Shown here: piece by piece, positions 8,125 through 16,020 of the stretch
How the letters are laid out: each line of letters begins with the position of its first letter
How positions within the stretch are numbered: the stretch's first letter is position 1
NCBI GenBank assembly: GCA_020637985.1
Contig: JACKJK010000003.1
Coordinates: 186,001-250,000 of the forward strand
Direction of reading: 5' to 3'
Length of the DNA: 64,000 bases
Source: Rhodobiaceae bacterium
GTDB lineage: Bacteria > Pseudomonadota > Alphaproteobacteria > Rhizobiales > Tepidamorphaceae
Made by a program: the position numbers and the translations under genes
Notes under the pieces: model-generated
The model's input: only the letters and a program-made list of their open reading frames with translations
Told to the model about the DNA's origin: nothing
Databases searched by the model: none

Positions 8125-9072
8125 CTAGCCGCCGCGCGCGGCGCGGATGGCATTGAGCACGGCGACGATCTCGCGGTCGCGCTGCGCGGCCATCTCCGTA
8201 AAGTGCCGCCCTGCGGCAATGGCGTTGCAGCCATCCACCATCCGGTCGCGCAATTCCTGCGTCAGCTCGGGGGCCTCGAGCCGCGTCCACGGCCATTTCA
8301 GCGCCGGGCCGAACTGGTCGAGGTTGGTCGCCATGCCGCCTTCGCCACAGGCAACGTGAAAGGCCATGCACTGGCCCTGCACGGCCATGCGCGGCGCCGG
8401 GCCGTTCATCAGAGCGTTGTCAATGTCTTCCGGCGTTGCTTCGCCGTTGGCCACCATGTGCAGCGCCTCGCGCCACAGCGCCTCCTGCAGCCGCGTGGCG
8501 ACAAAGCCGGGGATCTCCTTCTTCATCACCAGCGGTGCCTTGCCGGCAACCCGGTAGAAGTCCGCCGCCCACTGCACCGCCGCCGGGTCGGTCTTCTGTC
8601 CGCCTACGATCTCGACCAGCGGCAGCAGGTAGGGTGGGTTGAAGGGGTGGCCGATGACGGTGCGCTGCGGCGTCGCGCAGTCGCGCTGGATGTCCGTCAT
8701 CATCAGCCCGGAGGTGGACGAGGCGATGACGCAGTCCGCCGGCACGATCTCGCCGAGCCGGCGATACAGTGCCTGTTTCAGGTCGAGCCGCTCGGGCGCG
8801 CTCTCCTGGATGAATTGAGCATCGCGGACAGCAGACTCAAGGTCGCTGGTCACGGTGAGGCGGTCACGCGAGGCGCCGGGCGCAAGGCCCAGGGCTTCCA
8901 GGCTGATCCAGCCGGTGTCGATCACCGCCATCAGCGCGTCGCGTTCGCTGACGGCGTGGACATAGGCCGTCACGTCGTAGCCGCGCGCCAGGAAATGCGC
9001 TGCCCAGCCACCGCCGATGGGCCCGGCGCCGAGGGTGGTGACGCGGGTGACCGAAGAAGGATCGGGATACAT
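8125..9072 (-). CDS. L-carnitine dehydrogenase-like 3-hydroxyacyl dehydrogenase
   Basis: A 315-residue NAD-dependent dehydrogenase. The N-terminal Rossmann motif TLGAGPIGGGWAAHFLARGY and the GHPFNPPYLLPLVEIV motif (catalytic His142) are typical of the 3-hydroxyacyl-CoA dehydrogenase superfamily. The GPIGGGW form and the LKWPWTRLEAPELT segment point to the L-carnitine dehydrogenase branch, which oxidises the free 3-hydroxy acid to the 3-keto acid. It directly abuts the CaiD-like hydratase gene with no spacing. Its product would be a natural substrate for the BKACE at 6028-6921. Other 3-hydroxy acids or CoA esters remain possible. Confidence 0.85.
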   Translation of the reverse strand: MYPDPSSVTRVTTLGAGPIGGGWAAHFLARGYDVTAYVHAVSERDALMAVIDTGWISLEALGLAPGASRDRLTVTSDLESAVRDAQFIQESAPERLDLKQALYRRLGEIVPADCVIASSTSGLMMTDIQRDCATPQRTVIGHPFNPPYLLPLVEIVGGQKTDPAAVQWAADFYRVAGKAPLVMKKEIPGFVATRLQEALWREALHMVANGEATPEDIDNALMNGPAPRMAVQGQCMAFHVACGEGGMATNLDQFGPALKWPWTRLEAPELTQELRDRMVDGCNAIAAGRHFTEMAAQRDREIVAVLNAIRAARGG

Positions 9073-9870
9073 CTATCGCCCCTTGAAGACCGGGTCGCGC
9101 CGCTCGACGAAGGCGGCCACGCCCTCCTTGGCATCTTCCGAAGCCAGCATCCTGCGGTAGGTCGGCAGGTCTCCCTCGCGCATGTGGGCGAAGGCCTCCT
9201 GCAAAGCGCGGCACTCGATGGCGCGCTCGACCTCCTTCACCGTCTGCATGGCCAGCGGCGCGGACGCCGCGATCTGGTCGGCCCATCCGCGCGCCGCGTC
9301 CATCAGGTCGGTGGCGGGAACGACCTTGTTGACCAGCCCGTAGTGCGCCGCTTCCGCCGCGCCCATGCGCCGCCCGAGCAGGAACATCTCCATGGCGATG
9401 TTGTGCGGGATGCGCCTCGGCAGGCGCTGCAGCGCGCCGGCATCTGGCACGATGCCCAGCGGCATCTCCGGCAGGCCGAACTCGACGTGCTCGGCGGCGA
9501 TGATGAGATCGCAGGAAAGGGCAATCTCGAAGCCGCCGCCGATGGTCAGCCCGTTCAGCGCGCAGATTACCGGCTTGTTGAGGCGCCAGTTCTCGGTCAG
9601 CCCGGCAAAGCCGCCGTCGCCGTAGTCGGCCTCCCACCAGTTGTCGAGCGCCATGTCGCCGGCATCGAGCGCCTTCAGGTCCCAGCCGGCGGAAAAGATC
9701 TTCTCGCCGGCCCCGGTCAGGATCGCGCACCACAGGTCAGGGTCCTCGCGCAGTTCGGCGAAGGCCCGGCCCATGTCGCGGCTCATTTCCAGGTCGATGG
9801 CGTTGACCTTGGGTTTGTTGAGCGTGACTTCAAGCACGCGCCCGCGGCGCACCGTTTCGACATGCGACAT
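9073..9870 (-). CDS. enoyl-CoA hydratase, CaiD (carnitinyl-CoA dehydratase)-like
   Basis: A 265-residue crotonase-fold enzyme starting MSHVETVRRGRVLEVTLNKP. It tracks E. coli CaiD closely along its length: GAGEKIFSAGWDLKALDAGD, FAGLTENWRLNKPVICALNG, GGGFEIALSCDLIIAA, LGIVPDAGALQRLPRRIP and the C-terminus RRDPVFKGR. CaiD interconverts carnitinyl-CoA and crotonobetainyl-CoA. Here it should hydrate the enoyl-CoA made by an acyl-CoA dehydrogenase. It is read with the luciferase-like monooxygenase 10 bp upstream and the CdhA-like dehydrogenase directly downstream. The start follows GTGAGGTGAATGCG. True carnitine specificity is not proven. Confidence 0.88.
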   Translation of the reverse strand: MSHVETVRRGRVLEVTLNKPKVNAIDLEMSRDMGRAFAELREDPDLWCAILTGAGEKIFSAGWDLKALDAGDMALDNWWEADYGDGGFAGLTENWRLNKPVICALNGLTIGGGFEIALSCDLIIAAEHVEFGLPEMPLGIVPDAGALQRLPRRIPHNIAMEMFLLGRRMGAAEAAHYGLVNKVVPATDLMDAARGWADQIAASAPLAMQTVKEVERAIECRALQEAFAHMREGDLPTYRRMLASEDAKEGVAAFVERRDPVFKGR

Positions 9871-9880
9871 CGCATTCACC

Positions 9881-10915
9881 TCACGAGAACGCCGGGATGA
9901 CTTCGTTGACGAACAGCTCCATCGAGCGCTTCTGCTCGGCGTGGCCCAGGCCGAGGCTCGCATAGTAGATGAAGCTGTCGACGCCGCGTTCCTCGTAGCC
10001 CTTCAGCCGCTCGATGATCTGGTCGGGCGTGCCGAACATCAGGTTGCCGGCCAGCGTCTCGCGGTCGTATTCGGCGCGGTTTTCGAGGTCGTCGAGCGGG
10101 ATCATCCGCGCGAAGCCGTTCTCGACGTCGCCGAGGTTCTTGAAGTAGTTCTCGAACTGCGCCAGCTGGCGGCGCGCCGCGGCGATCGGCACGTCGACCT
10201 GGTCGGCTTTGTCGACCAGCGCGGTGTGCCGCATCATTGCGATTTCCGGGCGCTTGTGGCCAGGGAACTTCGCCATAGCCTCGTTCAGCCGGCCAAGATA
10301 CAGGTCGACCTCGCTCATCGGCCGCGTCAGCGGCCACGACATGATATTGTAGCCGTGCTCGACGGCGTAGTCGAAGGTGATCGGCGCGCGCGCGGCGACC
10401 CAGATCGGCACCTGGCTCTGCACCGGCTTGGGCACCGAGGTCGACTTCGGAAACTGCCAGAACTCGCCGTTGTGCTCGTAGTCACCCGCCCACAGCGCCT
10501 TCACCGCGGGCAGCATCTCGTGCATGTAGCGCCACGCGTCGGTCTGCTTCAGGCCCGGCGCCATGCGGTCGAACTCGCGCTGGTAGGCGCCTGACCCGAT
10601 GCCGAACTCCAGCCGCCCACCGGTCAAGAGGTCGGTCATCGCGGCTTCGCCGGCGAGCCGGATCGGCGTCCAGTAGGGCGCGACGGCAACGGCAGTGCCG
10701 AGTCGGATGCGGTCGGTGTGATCGCCCCACCAGGTCAGGATCTGGAAGGGGTTGGGCGCGATGGTCATCTCCATCGCGTGGTGCTCGGCCGCCCAGACGA
10801 TGGAAAAGCCGCCCTTGTCGGCCATCTGCACCATGTCGAGCGTATGGCGCGCGACAGCCTTCATATCGAGGCTGTCGTCGATCCGCTCCAAATTGATCGC
10901 AAGCTGGAATTTCAT
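9881..10915 (-). CDS. luciferase-like (LLM class) flavin-dependent monooxygenase
   Basis: A 344-residue TIM-barrel oxygenase starting MKFQLAINLERIDDSLD, with the GFSIVWAAEHHAM segment and RLGTAVAVAPYWTPIRLAGE typical of the bacterial luciferase family. These enzymes use FMNH2 supplied by a separate reductase; a flavin reductase domain is encoded in the fusion gene at 13923-16007. Members include RutA of uracil ring opening and N-heterocycle monooxygenases. The start sits behind GGGAGGGACGGCA, and the 194-bp upstream region carries a perfect palindrome. With the neighbouring aldehyde dehydrogenase, RidA and hydrolase it suggests oxidative ring cleavage, but the substrate is unknown. Confidence 0.88.
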   Translation of the reverse strand: MKFQLAINLERIDDSLDMKAVARHTLDMVQMADKGGFSIVWAAEHHAMEMTIAPNPFQILTWWGDHTDRIRLGTAVAVAPYWTPIRLAGEAAMTDLLTGGRLEFGIGSGAYQREFDRMAPGLKQTDAWRYMHEMLPAVKALWAGDYEHNGEFWQFPKSTSVPKPVQSQVPIWVAARAPITFDYAVEHGYNIMSWPLTRPMSEVDLYLGRLNEAMAKFPGHKRPEIAMMRHTALVDKADQVDVPIAAARRQLAQFENYFKNLGDVENGFARMIPLDDLENRAEYDRETLAGNLMFGTPDQIIERLKGYEERGVDSFIYYASLGLGHAEQKRSMELFVNEVIPAFS

Positions 10916-10971
10916 TGCCGTCCCTCCCGAAACACGCATTTGCCCTCATGTTGGCGGCTTTTCAAAAGTCG

Positions 10972-10983
10972 ATTTTCGAAAAT
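10972..10983. promoter_or_regulatory. perfect 12-bp palindrome upstream of the monooxygenase operon
   Basis: ATTTTCGAAAAT lies 57 bp upstream of the monooxygenase start within the 194-bp gap after the aldehyde dehydrogenase. Its TTTTCG/CGAAAA halves recur in the dyad at 12656-12678 between the aldehyde dehydrogenase and RidA genes. This suggests one regulator acting on both promoters. Confidence 0.4.
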
Positions 10984-11109
10984 TCGCCGTACCGGGCGGA
11001 TTTTTCGACACCCGCGGAACGTCAGAAAAACGCGCGCCAGACGCATCGCTTTTCCTGGATATTCGGCGGCAGCGCGTATCGCCAGTCGTCCCGGTGCAAC
11101 CAGCCGGCT

Positions 11110-12591
11110 TCACCGCATGACGAAGGGGTTGGCCATCGGTGCGTCGGAGGTGTTGACCCACACGGTCTTCGGCCGGGTGTAGTCGTACATCGCCTGGAAA
11201 CCGCTTTCGCGCCCGTAGCCGGAGCCCTTGACGCCGCCGAATTCGGCGATGGGCGACACCACGCGGTAGGTGTTCACCCAGACGATGCCGGCGCGGAGCG
11301 CCCTGGCCATCCGCATCTGGCGCGCGCCGGAGCGGGTGAAGACGCCGGCGGCAAGCCCGTGCCGGGTGTCGTTGGCAAGGCCGATCACCTCGTCCTCGGT
11401 CCTGAAACGCTGCACCGCCAGCACCGGCCCGAACAGTTCGGTATCGACGATGCGCAGGTCCTGGCGCGGGCACTCGAGGATCGTCGGCTCGTAGTAGGTG
11501 CCAGACAGCCCCTCGGGCCGCTTGCCCCCGGTGATGACTTTCGCCCCCTCGCTGACCGCGTGCGTCACCTCGCGCTCGATGTTCGCAAGCTGGCCGGTGG
11601 TGCACAGCGGCCCCATCTGGGTTTCCTCGTCGAGCGGGTCGCCGATGCGGATCTTCCGTGCCAGCGCGGCCATCTTGTCGAGGAACTCGTCGGCGATGTC
11701 CTCGTGCAGGTAGAGCCGCGATCCCGCGACGCAGCTTTGCCCCGTCGCCCCGAAGATGCCGGCGATCGAGCCGTTGACCGCGCTTTCGACGTCGGCGTCC
11801 TCGAACACGATGAACGGCGACTTGCCGCCCAGTTCCAGCGACACCTCGGCGAAGTTCTCCGCCGAGTTGAACAGCACGTGCCGGGCCGCCGAGGGGCCGC
11901 CGGTGAAGGAAATACGCGCCACCAGCGGGTGCGAGGTCAGCGCCTTGCCGCACGGGTCGCCGTGGCCGCAGACGATGTTGACGACGCCGGGCGGGAAGCC
12001 GGCCTCCTCGATCAGTTCGCCGAACTCCAGCATCGCCGCAGAGGCATGTTCCGACGCCTTCAGCACCACCGTGTTCCCCGCCGCCAGCGCTGGGCCGATC
12101 TTCACCGCCACCAGGAACAGCTGCGAGTTCCACGGCACCACGGCGGCGACCACGCCGAGCGGCTCGCGCTGCGTGAACACGAACAGGTCGGGCTTGTCGA
12201 TGGGCAGCGTCTCGCCGGAGATCTTGTCGGCGCAGCCGGCATAGAAATGGAAGAACTCGGCGATGTATTTCGCCTGCCAGCGCGTTTCCTTGAGCATCTT
12301 GCCGGTGTCGATGCTCTCGGTGCGCCCCAGCGATTCGGACCTTTCGGCCAGGAGATCGCCCAGCTTGCGCAAACACTTGCCGCGCTGCGAGGGCAGCATC
12401 TCGGCCCAGGTTCCAGACGTGAAGGCCCGGTCGGCGGCGCGCACTGCGCGGTCGACATCCTCGGCGGTCGCCTCGGGCACACGGCACCAGACATCTCCAG
12501 TGGCCGGGTTGACGCTGTCGAACGAACCGCCGTCGGACGCGCCGACCCATTCGCCGTCGATCAGCATCTTGTAGGTCTTCAGCTCACCCAT
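11110..12591 (-). CDS. aldehyde dehydrogenase, NAD(P)-dependent
   Basis: A 493-residue ALDH-superfamily enzyme starting MGELKTYKMLIDGEWVGASD behind GGGAGGAGACGGACG. Catalytic residues are in place: Cys287 in GQSCVAG, Glu253 in SLELGGKSP and Asn155 in PWNSQ. Length is standard. It should oxidise an aldehyde to the acid, which could then be CoA-activated by the fused CoA-transferase. It is divergent from RidA and upstream of the monooxygenase gene. It may correspond to the dehydrogenase step of N-heterocycle pathways such as trigonelline degradation, where an LLM oxygenase product is oxidised by an ALDH. That assignment rests on gene context. Confidence 0.92.
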   Translation of the reverse strand: MGELKTYKMLIDGEWVGASDGGSFDSVNPATGDVWCRVPEATAEDVDRAVRAADRAFTSGTWAEMLPSQRGKCLRKLGDLLAERSESLGRTESIDTGKMLKETRWQAKYIAEFFHFYAGCADKISGETLPIDKPDLFVFTQREPLGVVAAVVPWNSQLFLVAVKIGPALAAGNTVVLKASEHASAAMLEFGELIEEAGFPPGVVNIVCGHGDPCGKALTSHPLVARISFTGGPSAARHVLFNSAENFAEVSLELGGKSPFIVFEDADVESAVNGSIAGIFGATGQSCVAGSRLYLHEDIADEFLDKMAALARKIRIGDPLDEETQMGPLCTTGQLANIEREVTHAVSEGAKVITGGKRPEGLSGTYYEPTILECPRQDLRIVDTELFGPVLAVQRFRTEDEVIGLANDTRHGLAAGVFTRSGARQMRMARALRAGIVWVNTYRVVSPIAEFGGVKGSGYGRESGFQAMYDYTRPKTVWVNTSDAPMANPFVMR

Positions 12592-12655
12592 CGTCCGTCT
12601 CCTCCCGTTTAGCCTTTCCTTCATAGTGACCCAGCGCCATCATGTGGAATTCGTT

Positions 12656-12678
12656 TTTTCGCCGGGAGATGGCGAAAA
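12656..12678. promoter_or_regulatory. inverted repeat in divergent aldehyde dehydrogenase/RidA promoter region
   Basis: Perfect 8-base arms TTTTCGCC (12656-12663) and GGCGAAAA (12671-12678) flank a 7-base spacer in the 142-bp region between two divergent operons. Placement and symmetry fit a dimeric repressor or activator site. The arms resemble the palindrome at 10972-10983. Confidence 0.5.
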
Positions 12679-12733
12679 TATTAAACAGCCCGGCCAATGG
12701 CGATGGGACGCTACGCGCAAGGGAGGTGCCTCA

Positions 12734-13129
12734 ATGTCGCAGAAGCAGGTCATCGGCGAGCCGCTGGTCATCGGCGGGCGCAGGCTGTCGCTGTCGCGCG
12801 CCATCCGCGCCGGCGACTTCGTCTATCTCACCGGCCAGGTGCCGATGCGCGATGGCGCCGTCATGACGAGCGGCACCATCGAGGAGCAGACCCGCGCGGT
12901 TCTCGACGACATCACCGCGACGCTGGACCTGGCCGGCTGCACCCGCGCCGACGTGGTCAAGGCGATGGTCTGGCTGGTCGACCGCGCCGATTTTCCGGGC
13001 TTCAACGCGGTCTACGGCGAGTATTTCCCCGAAGACCCGCCGGCCCGCTCTGCCGTCGTCAGCGACCTGCTCGTCGACGTGAAGGTCGAGGTCGAGGTGG
13101 TGGCCTACAAGCCGGTGGCACGGCCTTGA
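12734..13129 (+). CDS. RidA/RutC family protein (enamine/imine deaminase or aminoacrylate hydrolase type)
   Basis: A 131-residue protein starting MSQKQVIGEPLVIGGRRLSL behind GGGAGGTGCCTCA. It shows the family core GDFVYLTGQVPMRDGAV, the TLDLAGCTRADVVKAMVWL helix/strand and the PPARSAV motif whose arginine binds the substrate carboxylate. RidA proteins hydrolyse reactive enamines/imines; RutC acts on 3-aminoacrylate peracid in uracil breakdown. It is first in a four-gene coupled operon with an alpha/beta hydrolase, as in rut operons. A longer upstream start was rejected because it lacks homology and this ribosome-binding site is strong. Confidence 0.92.
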   Translation: MSQKQVIGEPLVIGGRRLSLSRAIRAGDFVYLTGQVPMRDGAVMTSGTIEEQTRAVLDDITATLDLAGCTRADVVKAMVWLVDRADFPGFNAVYGEYFPEDPPARSAVVSDLLVDVKVEVEVVAYKPVARP

Positions 13130-13926
13130 AAGCGCCGGACGGCACTGTCTTCGAGCTGACCGGGCGCGAGGGTGCACCGGTGGTCGTGCTCATTCATGGC
13201 CTCGGGCTCAACCGCGCATGCTGGCAATGGCTGGTGCCGGACATGGCTGTGCGCTACCGGGTGCTGACCTACGATCTGCTCGGTCACGGCGAGAGCGCTG
13301 CGCCGCCGCCCCATCCCGTCCTGAAGACTTTGTCCGGCCAGCTCGCCGGGCTGCTCGACCACCTCGGCATCGGGCGCGCGGCGATCGTCGGCTTTTCCTT
13401 GGGTGGCATGATCGCGCGGCGCCTCGCGCAGGACTTCCCGGACCGCGTCAGCGCGCTCGCCATCCTGCATTCGCCCCACAAGCGCACCCCGGAAGCACAG
13501 GCGGCGATCCTCGCACGCGTAGAGCAGGCGAAGGCGCAGGGGCCGCAGGCCACCGTCGAGGCGGCGCTCGTGCGCTGGTTCACCGATGCCTATCGTGAAG
13601 CGCATCCGCAGATGATGGACCTCGTGCGTTCGTGGGTGCTGGCCAACGATCCGGCCCTCTATCCCGGGCTCTACCGCATCCTCGCCGAGGGCATCGACGA
13701 GATCGTCGCGCCGCAGCCGCCGATTGCCGCGCCGGCGCTGGTCGTCACCGGCGACGAGGACTACGGCAACGGGCCGGAGATGACGCACGCCATCGCTGGC
13801 GAGATCGCCGGCGCCGAGGCGCTGGTCCTGCCGGGCCTGCGCCACATGGCGCTGGCCGAAGACCCGCCGGCTGTCAATCGTCCGCTGATCGAATTCCTCG
13901 ACCGGCACCTGGGGCAGGGCGCATGA
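13126..13926 (+). CDS. alpha/beta hydrolase (RutD-like context), TTG start
   Basis: A 266-residue alpha/beta-hydrolase. The oxyanion motif LIHGLGLNRACW, nucleophile elbow GFSLGGM, a late acid (VVTGDEDYGNG) and catalytic histidine (LPGLRHMALAEDP) are present, as in RutD and 3-oxoadipate enol-lactonase-like enzymes. The best start is TTG at 13126, which overlaps the RidA stop (TTGA) and gives MKAPDGTVFELTGREGAP; longer reading in this frame has no homology. The stop overlaps the next start as ATGA. Probable role: hydrolysis of a carbamate, lactone or enol-lactone produced after ring opening. Confidence 0.88.
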   Translation: MKAPDGTVFELTGREGAPVVVLIHGLGLNRACWQWLVPDMAVRYRVLTYDLLGHGESAAPPPHPVLKTLSGQLAGLLDHLGIGRAAIVGFSLGGMIARRLAQDFPDRVSALAILHSPHKRTPEAQAAILARVEQAKAQGPQATVEAALVRWFTDAYREAHPQMMDLVRSWVLANDPALYPGLYRILAEGIDEIVAPQPPIAAPALVVTGDEDYGNGPEMTHAIAGEIAGAEALVLPGLRHMALAEDPPAVNRPLIEFLDRHLGQGA

Positions 13927-16007
13927 GCGGCATCCTCGAAGGCGTCCGCGTGCTCGACTTGAGCCGCATGCTGTCCGGCCCCTACTGCACGATGATGCTC
14001 GCCGATCATGGCGCCGAGGTCATCAAGGTCGAGGGGCCGGAAGGCGATACGAGCCGCGGCAATGGACCCTTCCGCAACGACGATCCGGGTCGCGAATGGG
14101 CCGGCTATTACGTCAGTCTCAACCGGTCCAAGAAGAGCGTCATGCTCGACCTGAAGTCGGAGGAGGGCAAGGCGGCCTTCCGGGCGCTGGCGGCGACGTC
14201 GGACGTCGTGGTGGAGAACTTTCGCCCAGGCGTGATGGAGCGGCTTGGCCTGTCCTACGAGAGCCTTGCCGAGTTGAATCCGCGCCTTGTCTATGCGGCG
14301 ATCCGCGGCTTCGGCGATCCGCGTTCCGGCGAAAGCCCCTATCGCGACTGGCCCTCCTACGACGTGGTAGCGCAGGCCATGGGCGGCCTGATCGGCCTGA
14401 CCGGGCCGGACGCGCAGACGCCGACCAAGGTTGGCCCCGGCGTCGGCGACATCTTTGCCGGCGCGCTGATGGCTTTCGGCATCCTCGCCGCACTCCGCGA
14501 AGCCGAGGCGACCGGACGCGGCCAGTTCGTCGACATCGCGATGTACGATGCCATGATCTCGCTGTGCGAGCGCATGATCTACCAGCATGACTTCGACGGC
14601 TCCGTGCCGGGGCCGGAAGGCAACGGTCACCCGCTGCTGGCGCCGTTCGGCATCTTTCCGGCAAGCGACGGGCAGATCGCGCTCGGCATCGTCGACGACG
14701 CCTTCTGGCGCAAGCTGACCACCGCCATGGGCAGGCCCGAGCTGGGCACCGACCCGCGCTACGCCACCCGTCCCGACCGCCGCGACCGCAAGGGCGAGGT
14801 CAATGCGCTGGTGGTGGATTGGACGGTGCGCCGCACCAAGGCGGAACTCGCCGGGCTGCTCGGCGGGCTCGTTCCCTTCGGCCCGGTCAACACCGTCGCC
14901 GACATCTTCGCCGATCCGCACGTCGCGGCGCGCGGCGCGATCGCCACCGTGCCGCATGCCGATCCGGCCTTGCGGCCCTGGAAGGTCGCGGCGAACCCGC
15001 TGCACTTCTCGCGCAACCCGGCGCCTGCGCCGGCCACGCCCGCGCGCATCGGCGGCGACAACGCCACCTTCCTGAACCAAACCGCCGGGCCCGCAATCGA
15101 CCCCAGGGCGCTGCGCAATGCCTTCGGCGGCTTCGCCACCGGCGTCACCGTCATTGCGACGCGCCAGGACGACGGCACGCCGCGCGGCTTCACCGCGAAT
15201 TCCTTCACCTCGTTGTCGCTCGACCCGCCGCTGCTGCTCGTCTGCCTTGCCAAGAGCGCGCATAGCTGCACGACCTTCATGCAGGCCCCTCATTTCTCGG
15301 TGAACGTACTGGGAGAAGACCAGAAGGACGTCTCTGGACTGTTCGCCAGCCGCGAGCCCGACAAGTTCGAGCGGTGTGCCTGGACGCCGGGTGCAGGCAA
15401 CGTGCCGCTGATCGACGGCGCGATCGCGCAGTTCGCCTGCGCGCGCGAACGTCTGGTGGATGCTGGCGACCACGTCGTGCTGATCGGAAAGGTGCTCGAT
15501 TTCGCGACGAAGGAAGGCAATCCGCTAGGCTATTTCCGCGGCAGCTACTTCTCCATCGGTCTGGAGGACCGCCTGGTCTCCGCCGTCGCCGCCGCGCATG
15601 GCACGCGGGTCGGCGCGGTCCTCAACGACTCCGGCCGGGTCCTGATGTGCGAGGCACCCGACGGCGCCTTGTCGCTGCCGGTCTGCGTCGGGCCCGCGCC
15701 GAGCCTGCAGGCGTTGCGCGCGGCACTGTCGGACGAAGGGCTGCATACGGACGTGGAGTTCCTCTACGCGGTCTTCGAGGACCGCGAGACCGGCGTCAAC
15801 GGCATTTTCTATCATGGCCACGTCAGCGGACCCGTGCCGAATGGCAAGGTGCTCGTGCCGCTCGATGCGCTTCCGCTGCAGCGGATTGGCAATGCGGCGG
15901 AACGCTCCATGCTGCAACGATATGCCGGAGAATTTCGCCACGGCGACTTCGGCGTCTACCAAGGCGATGAAAACACGGGCAAGGTACGCCGCGTGAAGGG
16001 CGATTGA
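13923..16007 (+). CDS. fusion of CaiB/BaiF class III CoA-transferase with flavin reductase and a C-terminal NUDIX-like region
   Basis: A 694-residue continuous reading frame starting MSGILEGVRVLDLSRMLSGP. Residues 1-383 are a class III CoA-transferase with the catalytic aspartate in GPGVGDIFAG (Asp176). Residues about 393-560 form an FMN-reductase domain of the RutF/HpaC type (FGGFATGVTVIATRQDDGTP, FTANSFTSLSLDPPLLLVCL). Residues about 565-694 resemble the NUDIX-like tail seen on some flavin reductases. The join near 15062-15105 has no start codon with a ribosome-binding site, so it reads as a true fusion. The reductase half would feed FMNH2 to the monooxygenase at 9881-10915, while the transferase half would activate the resulting acid. 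Fusion of these two activities is unusual. Confidence 0.88.
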   Translation: MSGILEGVRVLDLSRMLSGPYCTMMLADHGAEVIKVEGPEGDTSRGNGPFRNDDPGREWAGYYVSLNRSKKSVMLDLKSEEGKAAFRALAATSDVVVENFRPGVMERLGLSYESLAELNPRLVYAAIRGFGDPRSGESPYRDWPSYDVVAQAMGGLIGLTGPDAQTPTKVGPGVGDIFAGALMAFGILAALREAEATGRGQFVDIAMYDAMISLCERMIYQHDFDGSVPGPEGNGHPLLAPFGIFPASDGQIALGIVDDAFWRKLTTAMGRPELGTDPRYATRPDRRDRKGEVNALVVDWTVRRTKAELAGLLGGLVPFGPVNTVADIFADPHVAARGAIATVPHADPALRPWKVAANPLHFSRNPAPAPATPARIGGDNATFLNQTAGPAIDPRALRNAFGGFATGVTVIATRQDDGTPRGFTANSFTSLSLDPPLLLVCLAKSAHSCTTFMQAPHFSVNVLGEDQKDVSGLFASREPDKFERCAWTPGAGNVPLIDGAIAQFACARERLVDAGDHVVLIGKVLDFATKEGNPLGYFRGSYFSIGLEDRLVSAVAAAHGTRVGAVLNDSGRVLMCEAPDGALSLPVCVGPAPSLQALRAALSDEGLHTDVEFLYAVFEDRETGVNGIFYHGHVSGPVPNGKVLVPLDALPLQRIGNAAERSMLQRYAGEFRHGDFGVYQGDENTGKVRRVKGD

Positions 16008-16020
16008 GGAGGACGAACAT

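Noticed and set aside
8125..9072. Assigning the symbols lcdH/cdhA and caiD to the 8-10 kb genes
   Set aside because: Similarity is clear but the mixed heterocycle-type context makes carnitine specificity uncertain.
13632..13923. A longer N-terminus for the CoA-transferase fusion
   Set aside because: The upstream 97 codons are Arg/Ala-rich, overlap the hydrolase gene in another frame and lack homology; the ATGA junction at 13923 is a standard start.
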